DNA of 64,000 nt, taken from NCBI GenBank assembly GCA_029250605.1, contig JAQXEZ010000014.1, forward strand, positions 62,001-126,000. Direction: 5' to 3'. Shown here piece after piece: positions 16,716 to 24,647 of the stretch. How positions within the stretch are numbered: the first letter of the stretch is position 1; the number at the start of each line of letters is the position of its first letter. Below the pieces are notes generated by a model. That model worked only from the letters and a program-made list of their open reading frames with translations. It was not told the origin of the DNA and made no database searches. Origin of the DNA: Candidatus Thalassarchaeaceae archaeon (GTDB lineage Archaea; Thermoplasmatota; Poseidoniia; Poseidoniales; Thalassarchaeaceae). Both the position numbers and the translations under genes were made by a program.

Positions 16716-16741
16716 TTGCGGGAGAGGCATGAGCCTCGCGA
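16716..16741 (+). promoter_or_regulatory. Candidate L1 autoregulatory hairpin in the rpl1 leader
   Basis: Just upstream of rpl1 the sequence TTGCG-GGAG-AGGC-ATGA-GCCT-CGCGA folds into a 5-bp lower stem, a one-sided GGAG internal bulge, a 4-bp AGGC/GCCT upper stem and an ATGA loop. Two short helices around an asymmetric purine-rich loop are the general form of the L1-binding site in 23S rRNA and of L1 mRNA autoregulation sites in archaea and bacteria. Location 19 bases before the L1 start codon fits such control. The match is structural and by eye only. Confidence 0.4.
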
Positions 16742-16759
16742 ACCGCAGAGGTGGGAAAA

Positions 16760-17404
16760 ATGAGAGAAAATCTGCAAACTGCGATTCAACAGGCAATAGA
16801 GGGGGCTCCGGAGAGGGGCTTCGTCGAATCCATCGAGATTTCTTTCACAATCAAGGATGTTGACCTGAAAGTTCCGACAAATAGAATTCAGGAAGAGGTC
16901 AGGCTTCCCTCTGGCAGGGGGAAGCCAGTCAAGATAGCCATGTTCGCTGGAGGTGAGATGGCTGCCAAGGCTAAGGCAGGTGGTCTCGAAGTAATTGATC
17001 CATCTACGATTGAGGATTTGGGAGGGGATCGCCAAAAAGCTAGGAAGATGGCCAAGAATTACGATTTCTTCCTCTCAGAGATTCCACATATGGGGACGGT
17101 GGGTAGATTCCTGGGTGGCGTATTGGGACCAAGGGGGAAGATGCCTCGACCAGTCCCTCCAACTCTGGATCCTTCTGCTCTCGCGACAGGACTCAAGGAC
17201 ACAGCAATTGTCCGTTCTAGAGACAGGGTGACATTCCACACAGCATTGGGCTCGAGAGAGCAGGGTATCGACGACTTGACCGCCAACGCAGTAGCCATTT
17301 GGGACAGGGTCATCGGGAAGCTTGAGAGGGGGTCCGGGAACATTCGATCTTGCTTTGTCAAGACATCCATGGGGCCTTCCATTAGAGTCGAGGTGATCTT
17401 GTGA
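16760..17404 (+). CDS. rpl1: 50S ribosomal protein L1
   Basis: 214 residues from the ATG at 16760; the track's GTG at 16751 lies within the Shine-Dalgarno GAGGTGGGAAAA. Domain I and II landmarks are FVESIEISFTIKDVDLKVP (N-terminal rRNA-binding strand), PHMGTVGRFLGGVLGPRGKMPRP (the conserved hinge and domain II end) and the C-terminal NIRSCFVKTSMGPSIRVEV. L1 forms the mobile stalk at the ribosomal E site and often represses its own operon. It overlaps rpl10 by four bases (GTGA), giving coupled translation. Confidence 0.95.
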   Translation: MRENLQTAIQQAIEGAPERGFVESIEISFTIKDVDLKVPTNRIQEEVRLPSGRGKPVKIAMFAGGEMAAKAKAGGLEVIDPSTIEDLGGDRQKARKMAKNYDFFLSEIPHMGTVGRFLGGVLGPRGKMPRPVPPTLDPSALATGLKDTAIVRSRDRVTFHTALGSREQGIDDLTANAVAIWDRVIGKLERGSGNIRSCFVKTSMGPSIRVEVIL

Positions 17405-18414
17405 TTCCAAAGGTAGCAGGATGGAAGAAAGATCGCGTGTCAGAGTTGACGGAGGTTTTCAGCAGAGAAGGGGTAGTAGCTGTCGTCGATGTCTCTGGCG
17501 TTCCTGCCACCAACATGATCGACATGAGGAACACATTGAGGAAGAGAATGAGCATCAGAATGGCCAAGAAGTCATTGGTGAAGATTGCTTGGTCCGAGGC
17601 TGGTAGACCAGAGAGCGAGATAGAAGCACTTCTGGAAGGGGCACATCAACCTTGTATTGTTCACAGTGACTCTATGAATGCGTTCGAGATCTTCGGGGAA
17701 CTGGAGAAGACACGTCAAGGCCGAGCAGCAAAAGCGGGTGAAAAATTCCCGAACGAAGTTACAATTCCTGCTGGACCAACAGAATTCGGACCCGGACCAA
17801 TCGTAGGGGAGTTCAACGCGGTAGGAATTCCTGCTAAGATTGACAAGGGGAAAGTCGCGATCCAGAAGGATACCACCTTCTCTGAAGGAGACGAGATTTC
17901 TGCGGATCTGGGGATCATGCTAGCAAAGCTAGGGATCAACCCAATTGAGATTGGTCTAATACTGATAGGGGCAATTGAAGAGGGGCATCTTTTCCAGTCG
18001 TCTGATCTTGATCTTGATACGGACGGTTTGAGGAACGACATAGTGAGTGCAACTTCAGGTGCTTTCAATCTGGCTTGCAACGTTAGGTGGTTCTCCTCCA
18101 TTACCACTCCAACTCTTATTTCCAAGGCTTCTTCGGAGGCTCTTTCGGTTGCCTTGGAGGCTGGGATCGTCAACGAATCGACCGCAGCAGCCATACTATC
18201 ACAAGCACGCGCGCGTGCTCTGTCCCTAGCTGGACAATTAGATTCCTCAGCTCTTGATGAAGAGATACGGGCTGCTCTAGGAGCAGCATCTCAGAGTGCT
18301 GAAGTCGCCCCCTCCGAGGCGACAGATTCGGGAGAGGCCGACGAAGCCGAAGCCGAAGAGGAAGAGGAGGAAGGGGATGCAGGGTTCGATGGACTCGGCG
18401 ATCTCTTCGGATGA
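17401..18414 (+). CDS. rpl10: 50S ribosomal protein L10 (acidic stalk P0)
   Basis: 337 residues, the normal archaeal P0 length. The N-terminal rRNA-binding domain has VVAVVDVSGVPATNMIDMR and the RMAKKSLVKIA block; the middle archaeal/eukaryotic insertion runs from GPTEFGPGPIVGEF to FSEGDEIS. Then come the helices that carry L12 dimers (ESTAAAILSQARARALSLAG) and an acidic Ala/Glu tail ending GFDGLGDLFG, which is the factor-recruiting end shared with L12. It starts with GTG overlapping the rpl1 stop and ends overlapping an ATG upstream of rpl12. With L11 truncated (see rpl11), the P0 base contact would have to differ. Confidence 0.95.
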   Translation: MIPKVAGWKKDRVSELTEVFSREGVVAVVDVSGVPATNMIDMRNTLRKRMSIRMAKKSLVKIAWSEAGRPESEIEALLEGAHQPCIVHSDSMNAFEIFGELEKTRQGRAAKAGEKFPNEVTIPAGPTEFGPGPIVGEFNAVGIPAKIDKGKVAIQKDTTFSEGDEISADLGIMLAKLGINPIEIGLILIGAIEEGHLFQSSDLDLDTDGLRNDIVSATSGAFNLACNVRWFSSITTPTLISKASSEALSVALEAGIVNESTAAAILSQARARALSLAGQLDSSALDEEIRAALGAASQSAEVAPSEATDSGEADEAEAEEEEEEGDAGFDGLGDLFG

Positions 18415-18431
18415 AAAAAAAGGTGAATGAA

Positions 18432-18746
18432 ATGGAATATGTATATGCTGCAATGTTGTTGCATTCTGCAGAAAAGGACATCGATGACAAGGCCATCAGC
18501 TCAGTGCTGAAGGCTGCTGGAGTCGAGGCTGATGGGGCCCGAGTAAAGGCCCTAGTCGCCTCATTAGGCTCCGTCGACATCGGTGAGGCCATGGCGACCG
18601 CGGTCGCCGCCCCAGTAGCTTCGGCTGCTCCTTCTGCTTCTTCCGGTGGAGCTGCCGCAGAGGCTGCTCCAGCCCAGGAAGAGGCTGTTGAGGAGCCCGA
18701 GGAAGAGGCGGGCGGCTTCGAAGGTCTTGGCTCCCTATTCGGCTGA
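18432..18746 (+). CDS. rpl12: 50S ribosomal protein L12 (P1)
   Basis: 104 residues from the ATG at 18432, which has AGGTGA at ideal spacing; the track start at 18411 adds seven residues overlapping rpl10. The N-terminal dimerisation domain reads MEYVYAAMLLHSAEKDIDDKAI, followed by LKAAGVEADGARVKALVASL, an Ala/Glu hinge, and the acidic end GGFEGLGSLFG that matches the P0 tail and binds translation factors. It is the last ribosomal gene in the cluster and shares a base with the start of the following hypothetical gene (TGATG). Confidence 0.95.
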   Translation: MEYVYAAMLLHSAEKDIDDKAISSVLKAAGVEADGARVKALVASLGSVDIGEAMATAVAAPVASAAPSASSGGAAAEAAPAQEEAVEEPEEEAGGFEGLGSLFG

Positions 18747-19279
18747 TGCAAAGATTGGAACGAATGAAGCAAGCCGCTATGGGCGAGGGCCTCGAGGGTG
18801 GTCTGAGACGAATGGAGCGGACGCTTGAGATTCCAGTAAGCATAGTGCCCACTGAAGCAATCAGAGCCATGCGGATAATCGGCGAAAGTCGAGGATGGGA
18901 GATGGGTCGCTTTGAGGAGACCACGTTGGTCCAGAGATGGGCGATAATCGTACCAATCGCAAAACGGGCTAGGATACTCGGACTGAAGGTCTCGTCCGGA
19001 GAGGCCGAGGGTCTTGCCATTCGGACTTGGAGTTATGTGCCTGGTTCTTCCGGAAGGATGTCTTTTGTCACCTTCAGGATACCAGAGTTGTTTGATGGTG
19101 AGAAGTGGGAGGAGTTTTTGCTCGAATGGTCTAGGATGCTTCCCAGATGCCCTTGGAAGTGGACCTTCATGGAGAGATCGGTTATTGGCTACCTTCTTCC
19201 TGAATTCAGAAATTCGCGGAAGTTGTTCTCCAAGGAAGGGTTGGACATAGGTAGTTGGGAAAGTTCACAGGATAACTGA
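18746..19279 (+). CDS. Hypothetical protein coupled to rpl12
   Basis: 177 residues that I do not recognise. The ATG overlaps the rpl12 stop (TGATG), so it is probably co-translated with the stalk genes. There is no signal peptide or membrane helix. It has a basic N-terminus (LERMKQAAMGEGLEGGLRRMER), a beta-rich middle (WAIIVPIAKRARILGLKVSS; MSFVTFRIPELF) and an aromatic block (RCPWKWTFMERSVIGYLLPEF). The pattern suggests a small alpha/beta domain. Codon use and strand match the neighbours. A role in ribosome or translation function is suggested only by position. Confidence 0.7.
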   Translation: MQRLERMKQAAMGEGLEGGLRRMERTLEIPVSIVPTEAIRAMRIIGESRGWEMGRFEETTLVQRWAIIVPIAKRARILGLKVSSGEAEGLAIRTWSYVPGSSGRMSFVTFRIPELFDGEKWEEFLLEWSRMLPRCPWKWTFMERSVIGYLLPEFRNSRKLFSKEGLDIGSWESSQDN

Positions 19280-19349
19280 TTGCAGATTATAGAGTACAGA
19301 TAGGGAGAGCATTTGAAATGGTGCTCTGAGAGCGAAGGGTGAAACGGCC

Positions 19350-20036
19350 ATGGACTTCCAAGACCTGGTAGACACTCCCCAGAAGGTAAAGACGTTAGCA
19401 GGGACTCTGGTTTTCCTGGTTGCATTCCCTGTCTACTTCGAAGTCCTTCCATCCCTGATAGACGATGACACCTCAGGAGGGGGTTCCTCGGGACTTTCTG
19501 GTTCACTGATGATTAGCTTCGAAGAGAGTACGACGTCACTCAGTGAATCAGTAACCCTTGGTGATGGGGATAGTCACGATTCTTTCTTCGACCTTACGAC
19601 TGAGTCGGCATTAAGCATCGGGTATGTAGAGTTGGAAGTTTCTTGTTTCGATAATGATGACCCGGGGCCGGGTTTCACTGACACCGTGGAAGGGGTCAGC
19701 GACCTCATTGATGTCGAAGGATACGCCTCTGGGCACGTAGAAGACCAGAGTGCAGATGGAAGTTGCTCGGGCGGGGGCAATGGTGGCTTTTCCATCCGTT
19801 GGGACATTACTCCGAATTACACTGGAGAAGACTACACTGAAGAGGATTTGAATGAGAATGAGATTAGGCAGGTATGGAATTCTGAGGGGAGAGGCATGGG
19901 GTCATGGATTGCGACAATCACAGCTTCGATAGAAGCGGCCCCGATTGCAGGTGGCTTCATTGACAACGATGAGGACTTCGATATCACTTGGACCGCTGTT
20001 TTCTTTGAGTTGAGTATTGAGGCTGCAAGTAGCTAG
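19350..20036 (+). CDS. Membrane-anchored acidic extracytoplasmic protein
   Basis: 228 residues, unrecognised. One hydrophobic segment near residues 17-36 (TLAGTLVFLVAFPVYFEVLP) should anchor the protein or act as a signal. The rest is acidic, rich in Ser, Asp and Gly, with two cysteines (EVSCFDNDD and DGSCSGGGN) that could form a disulfide, and beta-strand-like stretches such as SALSIGYVELEV and GSWIATITASIEA. This fits a small beta-sandwich facing outside the cell. It overlaps ychF at the 3' ends by four bases (convergent). Confidence 0.7.
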   Translation: MDFQDLVDTPQKVKTLAGTLVFLVAFPVYFEVLPSLIDDDTSGGGSSGLSGSLMISFEESTTSLSESVTLGDGDSHDSFFDLTTESALSIGYVELEVSCFDNDDPGPGFTDTVEGVSDLIDVEGYASGHVEDQSADGSCSGGGNGGFSIRWDITPNYTGEDYTEEDLNENEIRQVWNSEGRGMGSWIATITASIEAAPIAGGFIDNDEDFDITWTAVFFELSIEAASS

Positions 20037-21316
20037 GTCTTTGCCTGGATGCTGACTACGTCCCCGTCAGCTAGTTCGTGTTCTGCTCCAATCACTCTTC
20101 CAGATCTGGCGTCAATCGCCCTTACGAATCCCTCTCCAAGGTCGGAGTGAACCTCGAATGCCAGTCCCTTTGCAGTAGTTCCCCTTTGAATCAGAATTGC
20201 ATCTGGGAGAGGCTTGCCATCCCCATCGACCCAGTGAGTCTCGTCCTGAACCGGATATGCGACGATTCTGGATAGTTGGCCAAACACCACCCCCGATAGC
20301 AGGCCGACCAAACCTCCTCCGTCCCACGAAGACAAGGTGGTGGAAATCGAAGAAAGTGCTGCCCTCTGCTGCTCGGAGAGATTCTCTTCGCCGTCTGCAG
20401 TCAGCTCAAATTCTGAATCGCCCAGCTGGTAGGAAACCAGCCCAGAGGATGAGGCCCGGCGAAGGGCGAGCTCAGCCTCGGCACTGGTGAAGACGAGTTT
20501 GCCTCCGTTCGACTCTACCTCGGCCTCTAACTCGGGCCCGAACTCCTCGATGTTGTCTGCCTTGTTTGCGGCTACTGAGATTGGGAACATTGACTTCCTG
20601 ATCGCAGAAGACAATGTTCTGAGTTCTTCGTGACCCCAAGACGCAGGGTCTGCAGAAGATGGCAGTTGCCTCTCTACCGATGAAAATCCTACAGAGACGT
20701 GGTGTTCAGTGGCTCCAATTCCTGTCAGCCTCTCGAGTATGTGTTCGCGAATCGCCCTGAATCCTTCGGCTTGCGCCTTTCTGGAGGCTCGGTCCCATCC
20801 GTTCTCCACTATCCCCAGAATCCATGAATCTAGCTCCCCAATGAGGAAACTGTGCTCTTCGATCGGTTGGGAGCCTCCTGAACCGACTGGGTTTCCCTCC
20901 AGATCGGTTGAACCGGACACGTCGACCACCTGGATTAAAGCGTCACATCTTGAGAGGTCGGAGAGAAACTGGTTCCCTCTACCTCTGCCCTCGTGGGCTC
21001 CGGGAACCAAACCTGCGACATCGATTAGAGTCACCGGAACCATGCGCTTGAACCCGGAACATGATCCTGAATTGGGGTTGCAGATACTACCCCCCCTAGG
21101 ATCTTCGTCAGAAGTGGATTCGAGTCTGCCGGAGGACTCCCTACGCTCCCTCAGACTGGAGCAAGCGCATCTCTCTGGCAATGGAATCCAAGTTACTCCC
21201 ACATTAGGATCAATGGTCGTAAATGGATAGTTTGCAATGTCAACAGGCATTTGTGTTAGTGCGGAGAATGCAGTTGACTTTCCGACGTTCGGCTTTCCAA
21301 CAAGGCCTATCCTCAT
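20033..21316 (-). CDS. ychF: Redox-regulated ATPase/GTPase YchF, archaeal type
   Basis: 427 residues from the ATG at 21316; the 18 extra track residues overlap the oxidase-like gene. The Obg-family G domain shows G1 GKPNVGKSTAF, the conserved YPFTTIDPNVG, G3 DVAGLVPGAHEGRGRGNQFL, and ANKAD as the G4 base-recognition motif. A C-terminal TGS domain follows (GFVRAIDARSGRVIGAEHELADGDVVSI). Between G2 and G3 lies the Cys-containing loop typical of archaeal YchF (C-x-C near ERCACS and CNPNSGSC), here lengthened by roughly 20 Ser/Glu-rich residues. YchF proteins bind ribosomes. Confidence 0.9.
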   Translation of the reverse strand: MRIGLVGKPNVGKSTAFSALTQMPVDIANYPFTTIDPNVGVTWIPLPERCACSSLRERRESSGRLESTSDEDPRGGSICNPNSGSCSGFKRMVPVTLIDVAGLVPGAHEGRGRGNQFLSDLSRCDALIQVVDVSGSTDLEGNPVGSGGSQPIEEHSFLIGELDSWILGIVENGWDRASRKAQAEGFRAIREHILERLTGIGATEHHVSVGFSSVERQLPSSADPASWGHEELRTLSSAIRKSMFPISVAANKADNIEEFGPELEAEVESNGGKLVFTSAEAELALRRASSSGLVSYQLGDSEFELTADGEENLSEQQRAALSSISTTLSSWDGGGLVGLLSGVVFGQLSRIVAYPVQDETHWVDGDGKPLPDAILIQRGTTAKGLAFEVHSDLGEGFVRAIDARSGRVIGAEHELADGDVVSIQAKT

Positions 21317-21366
21317 GCTATCCCAGAGGTGGCAGAACCTGACGACACATTGACTATGTGGTCGAT

Positions 21367-23028
21367 TCACAACTCAGTAGGGCTTCCAGGCATATCGGTG
21401 CTAGATTCGGGTACAACTACTGTATCGAGTTTTCCTTCTCTCTGTGCTAGAATCTTCCTCACAGTGGTCTCCTTGGTTAGCTTGTAGGGACTGGGTATTG
21501 AAGTTGAAGATGGGTTTGTCCCTTCGGTGGCTAGAGTGCCTCTGAATGACCCGCTGATCATGTTCAGTGAGTGATAAATCGAGCCAAGGACGGCCCCATA
21601 GAAGAGAATGGAGCCCAAAGCTCTGATACGACTGGACATAGAGTTCTCCTCCTCGATAGCAGCTTCTAGAAGAGCCATGTCAGAGAAGTCGGCCATCATC
21701 GTGAAGACCAATCCGGAGAATGATCCTCCTGCCATCAACCAGAAGGCCCACCTAGAGCGGTTGACAGAAAGGACGTTTCTCCCTGAGACCTCGGGGAAGA
21801 TGGACAATGCAGCTCCAAGGGATGCGGGGACGAAAACAACCCAAACACCCATCAAAACTAGGGATGTGTGAATTCCTGTGAGCTCATTGGTTCCAGTAAG
21901 ATGATCTGTGAGTACGAAGAGACCACCAATGGAGATGGGTACAGCCATGAAGGCTGCCAGATTGATCTCTGGCATTCCTGGGTAGTCAGGGTTCTCCATG
22001 AACACGTCATCGCCCCTCATTGTCCCCAATACATTGGCTGAAAGAGCGATTATTGGAATTAGAGAAAGTGCAAGAAGGAATGAGCCTGCTACGATATCGT
22101 TCCTAGAAGGTTCGAACGAAGCTGCACTGATTCCGAGGAATTCAGAGGCGATTTCACCTTCAATTAGCCCTGCTGGGTTAATTGTGAGTATTGCCCCTAC
22201 CATGGTCACTGCTGCAAGAGACCTAGACCAGAGTGGATTTCCGCTTCCCCTAGAGGCACCGTATAGAATCGCACCGGACATCATCAGGAAGAAGGACGTG
22301 CCTCCCATCCTAGTTGCTAGCCACTGTCCTGAGCCCGAATCCAGAGGGCCTGTGATTGCTATGACGACAACCGAGACGGGCGCGGAAATCATTCCAATAA
22401 TCATCATCCATGCCGGTAGTGGCATCTTCTTGGTTCGAGATGCCGCAGTTAGGAGCATATTGACGATGACGGCAATGAGTGCTAGGTTGGAAAGTAGAGT
22501 GGCTAGTGGCATGACCTTGATGCCCACAATCTCCGGCTTGTTTGCTGCTATGAACATCACAAATACTGCAAGTGTCCAGACGAAAGACATCAGAGTAGCG
22601 TTCTTTTCGGTTGCAAGAGTTGTCCCTCCCAGCTCAGGGACGATGTGCATAGAAGAGCCGATGAGGAGCATTCCAACGGACCCGTAAACGGCAACGAGGA
22701 AGCCAGAGGTGATTAGGGAAGTTGAAGCAGGGTTTAGGCCCCATGACGAAAGGCTGTGAAGTGCTTCTGGGTCATGTGAAAGCCACAGCCCACAGAAGGT
22801 AATTACCGATGCAGGGATTAGCCAAAGAGCTCCTTGGATAATCCATGAAGTGGCTGCAGATCCTCTCTTCCCTTCTACGAAGTCTATTGGGGGGCCAAGG
22901 GCTTTCTCAAGCATGAACATGCTCATGCTCTTTGAAACATCTGTGAAAACCCATACCCCCCTATTGACGAGCACGAAAACAACGAGTATGGCTAACCAGA
23001 AAGCGGCCATGGATGTAATTAGTCCCAT
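21367..23028 (-). CDS. Heme-copper-oxidase subunit I-like membrane protein, ligand His apparently missing
   Basis: 553 residues, about 13 hydrophobic helices. The length, helix count and several stretches resemble subunit I of cbb3-type or related heme-copper oxidases: NPASTSLITSGFLVAVYGSV followed by LLIGSSMHIVPELGG occupies the place of the CcoN helix II block (xPVHTNAV...), and GIHTSLVLMGVWVVF before FPEVSGRNVL matches the helix X block (GHFHLFLVGG...P.xTGR). In the first the heme ligand His is Ser/Ala, and in the second only one His of HxH remains. No HH pair or GHPEVY motif is visible. It may be a non-catalytic paralogue. It is followed on the same strand by nothing closely coupled; a two-helix protein lies just upstream. 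Confidence 0.65.
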   Translation of the reverse strand: MGLITSMAAFWLAILVVFVLVNRGVWVFTDVSKSMSMFMLEKALGPPIDFVEGKRGSAATSWIIQGALWLIPASVITFCGLWLSHDPEALHSLSSWGLNPASTSLITSGFLVAVYGSVGMLLIGSSMHIVPELGGTTLATEKNATLMSFVWTLAVFVMFIAANKPEIVGIKVMPLATLLSNLALIAVIVNMLLTAASRTKKMPLPAWMMIIGMISAPVSVVVIAITGPLDSGSGQWLATRMGGTSFFLMMSGAILYGASRGSGNPLWSRSLAAVTMVGAILTINPAGLIEGEIASEFLGISAASFEPSRNDIVAGSFLLALSLIPIIALSANVLGTMRGDDVFMENPDYPGMPEINLAAFMAVPISIGGLFVLTDHLTGTNELTGIHTSLVLMGVWVVFVPASLGAALSIFPEVSGRNVLSVNRSRWAFWLMAGGSFSGLVFTMMADFSDMALLEAAIEEENSMSSRIRALGSILFYGAVLGSIYHSLNMISGSFRGTLATEGTNPSSTSIPSPYKLTKETTVRKILAQREGKLDTVVVPESSTDMPGSPTEL

Positions 23029-23037
23029 CTTTTCACC

Positions 23038-23316
23038 TCACTCGCTGGTTGCCTCAGTCAGCATTGTACCCAAAATTGCGAAGACGCCAATCATTGCTCC
23101 TAGGATGAAGAACCAGATGCCAGAGTCGAAGACGCCATCAAAAACCGGAAGAACCGAGGAAATAACCGGAAGATCGCTGCTCGGGAACAGTATTCCATAA
23201 AGAACCAAGAAAATCATGGTTGAAACAAAACCCATTACCAACATTACCCATGAAGATGAGGGTTCTCCCTCACCTTGGAGGAACTCTCCAATCAAAGTGG
23301 ACCTGTCATCGGACAA
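23038..23316 (-). CDS. Small two-helix membrane protein upstream of the oxidase-like gene
   Basis: 92 residues, with two predicted membrane helices (SWVMLVMGFVSTMIFLVLYG and IWFFILGAMIGVFAILGTM) joined by a short polar loop. It ends nine bases before the oxidase-like subunit begins, so the two are surely one operon and probably one complex. Accessory small subunits of heme-copper oxidases have this size and topology, but I cannot assign it to a named family. Confidence 0.72.
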   Translation of the reverse strand: MSDDRSTLIGEFLQGEGEPSSSWVMLVMGFVSTMIFLVLYGILFPSSDLPVISSVLPVFDGVFDSGIWFFILGAMIGVFAILGTMLTEATSE

Positions 23317-23326
23317 TCAAACACCC

Positions 23327-23344
23327 CGGAATCGTACAATTCCG
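23327..23344. promoter_or_regulatory. Inverted repeat upstream of the oxidase-like operon
   Basis: CGGAAT-cgtaca-ATTCCG is a 6-bp inverted repeat with a 6-base spacer, 11 bases upstream of the small membrane protein's start. Spacing and symmetry would suit a dimeric regulator, but a short repeat like this can also arise by chance. Confidence 0.3.
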
Positions 23345-23401
23345 ACTCTACCACCAGAGATTTGCCCTTAAGCATTGGGCGTATACAGTTTGTCAATCGG
23401 G

Positions 23402-24535
23402 TCAAGGGGCACGAACTATGTCTATCGGGTTTCCACGTCGGAATGTTCCAGATCCGAGTGTGATAGGGAGGTTGAGGTCGTTTTCCAACTCTGCTCTCCA
23501 GTGTGCCTCACAGGAGCATTCCAAGTGGTGGAACTCATGGGTGTCCCCGGACACTGAATATCTCTCAATAGCTGCTACTACCTCTGAATCGCACGAACCG
23601 CAATTGTGGGCGCCACGAATCTTTCCACCTGCCGTTGGATGAACGATGATTCGGCAACTGGAGTCCACCAGATTTTCATGGGCTCGCTTAATCATCTCCA
23701 CCAACGACCATAGCCACGGTGTTCTGTATTCCTTATTCCTGAAAAGCCTGTCAACTACCGTGTTCTTCTGAATATTCATCGGGTTAACAGAGACCTCGTC
23801 GGAGAGGGGTGCAACGTCAATGAGCCACGAAGTTGTGTGGATGAGTGCATCTCCCTCTGACATGAAAGGCGGTTTGAACAAGAGGTAGGTCTTGACCCGC
23901 AAGTCGTTCTCCCTCAGCATTTCGACCGCTCGATGCCACTGTTTAGTTGTGAATCCCTTATTGACGTGGAACCTCAGAACACTGTCATCGTAAGCCTCTA
24001 GGCCAATTGCAACGGTGCATCCGGGATGTCTTGCAGCGACCCATTCAATCTTCTCTGGGGTGCACATCTGTGCTTGAGCCTCAACCACCAGGTGAAGACC
24101 CATATCAGCAGTCTCCTTGAGAACAGCCTCCTGCCACTCGGGAGGGTTCTCCCTATCCTCGAAAAATGTGCCTGATGTGTAGACCTTGATCATCTGACAC
24201 CCCTCAAAATTATTGGTCGACTTCTTCGCATATTCCCATTGAGAGAACATGTCCTCGGCAGAGACATCGTCTCTCACGTCATTGAAGTATCCGCAGAACG
24301 TACAGCCTGACTTCCACCACCAGGCACATCCCTTTGACCTGAGAATCACAGTGGCAGCCGTGCATGGAGTTCCATCTGGGAGGTTCTCGGGGGTCTTGTA
24401 CACCGTAACTGGCCTACTTGCATCCCAAGATTCCCTGAACGAGATTGACTCTGGTGTGTTCTCTGGTGCCTTCACCAGATGGTGGATCTTCACTGCCTTA
24501 GACCCGTCGCCCATGATGCCACATGACTTGCCCAT
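23402..24535 (-). CDS. Archaeosine biosynthesis radical SAM protein RaSEA
   Basis: 377 residues. RaSEA works with ArcS to convert the lysine adduct of preQ0 at tRNA G15 to archaeosine. The radical-SAM cluster is SKGCAWWWKSGCTFCGYFND, whose Cys-x7-Cys-x2-Cys spacing with the CGY ending matches the RaSEA/TIGR01210 group rather than the usual CxxxCxxC. Downstream blocks KVYTSGTFFEDRENP, GLEAYDDSVLRFHVNKGF and KTYLLFKPPFMSEGDAL also fit. The C-terminus has a further Cys set (HNCGSCDSEV and LECSCEAHW). No arcS or tgtA lies nearby. Start may be the ATG at 24535 or eight codons later. Confidence 0.88.
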   Translation of the reverse strand: MGKSCGIMGDGSKAVKIHHLVKAPENTPESISFRESWDASRPVTVYKTPENLPDGTPCTAATVILRSKGCAWWWKSGCTFCGYFNDVRDDVSAEDMFSQWEYAKKSTNNFEGCQMIKVYTSGTFFEDRENPPEWQEAVLKETADMGLHLVVEAQAQMCTPEKIEWVAARHPGCTVAIGLEAYDDSVLRFHVNKGFTTKQWHRAVEMLRENDLRVKTYLLFKPPFMSEGDALIHTTSWLIDVAPLSDEVSVNPMNIQKNTVVDRLFRNKEYRTPWLWSLVEMIKRAHENLVDSSCRIIVHPTAGGKIRGAHNCGSCDSEVVAAIERYSVSGDTHEFHHLECSCEAHWRAELENDLNLPITLGSGTFRRGNPIDIVRAP

Positions 24536-24647
24536 GACACGCGTTTGGCGCTTTGCTCTTGATATTGACGTGTTGCCCGTTCACGATAAGACACTAGGTG
24601 TTGTAGGATACACTAAACCCTAATCAGGCCTCCGAGGCCGGAGTAGA

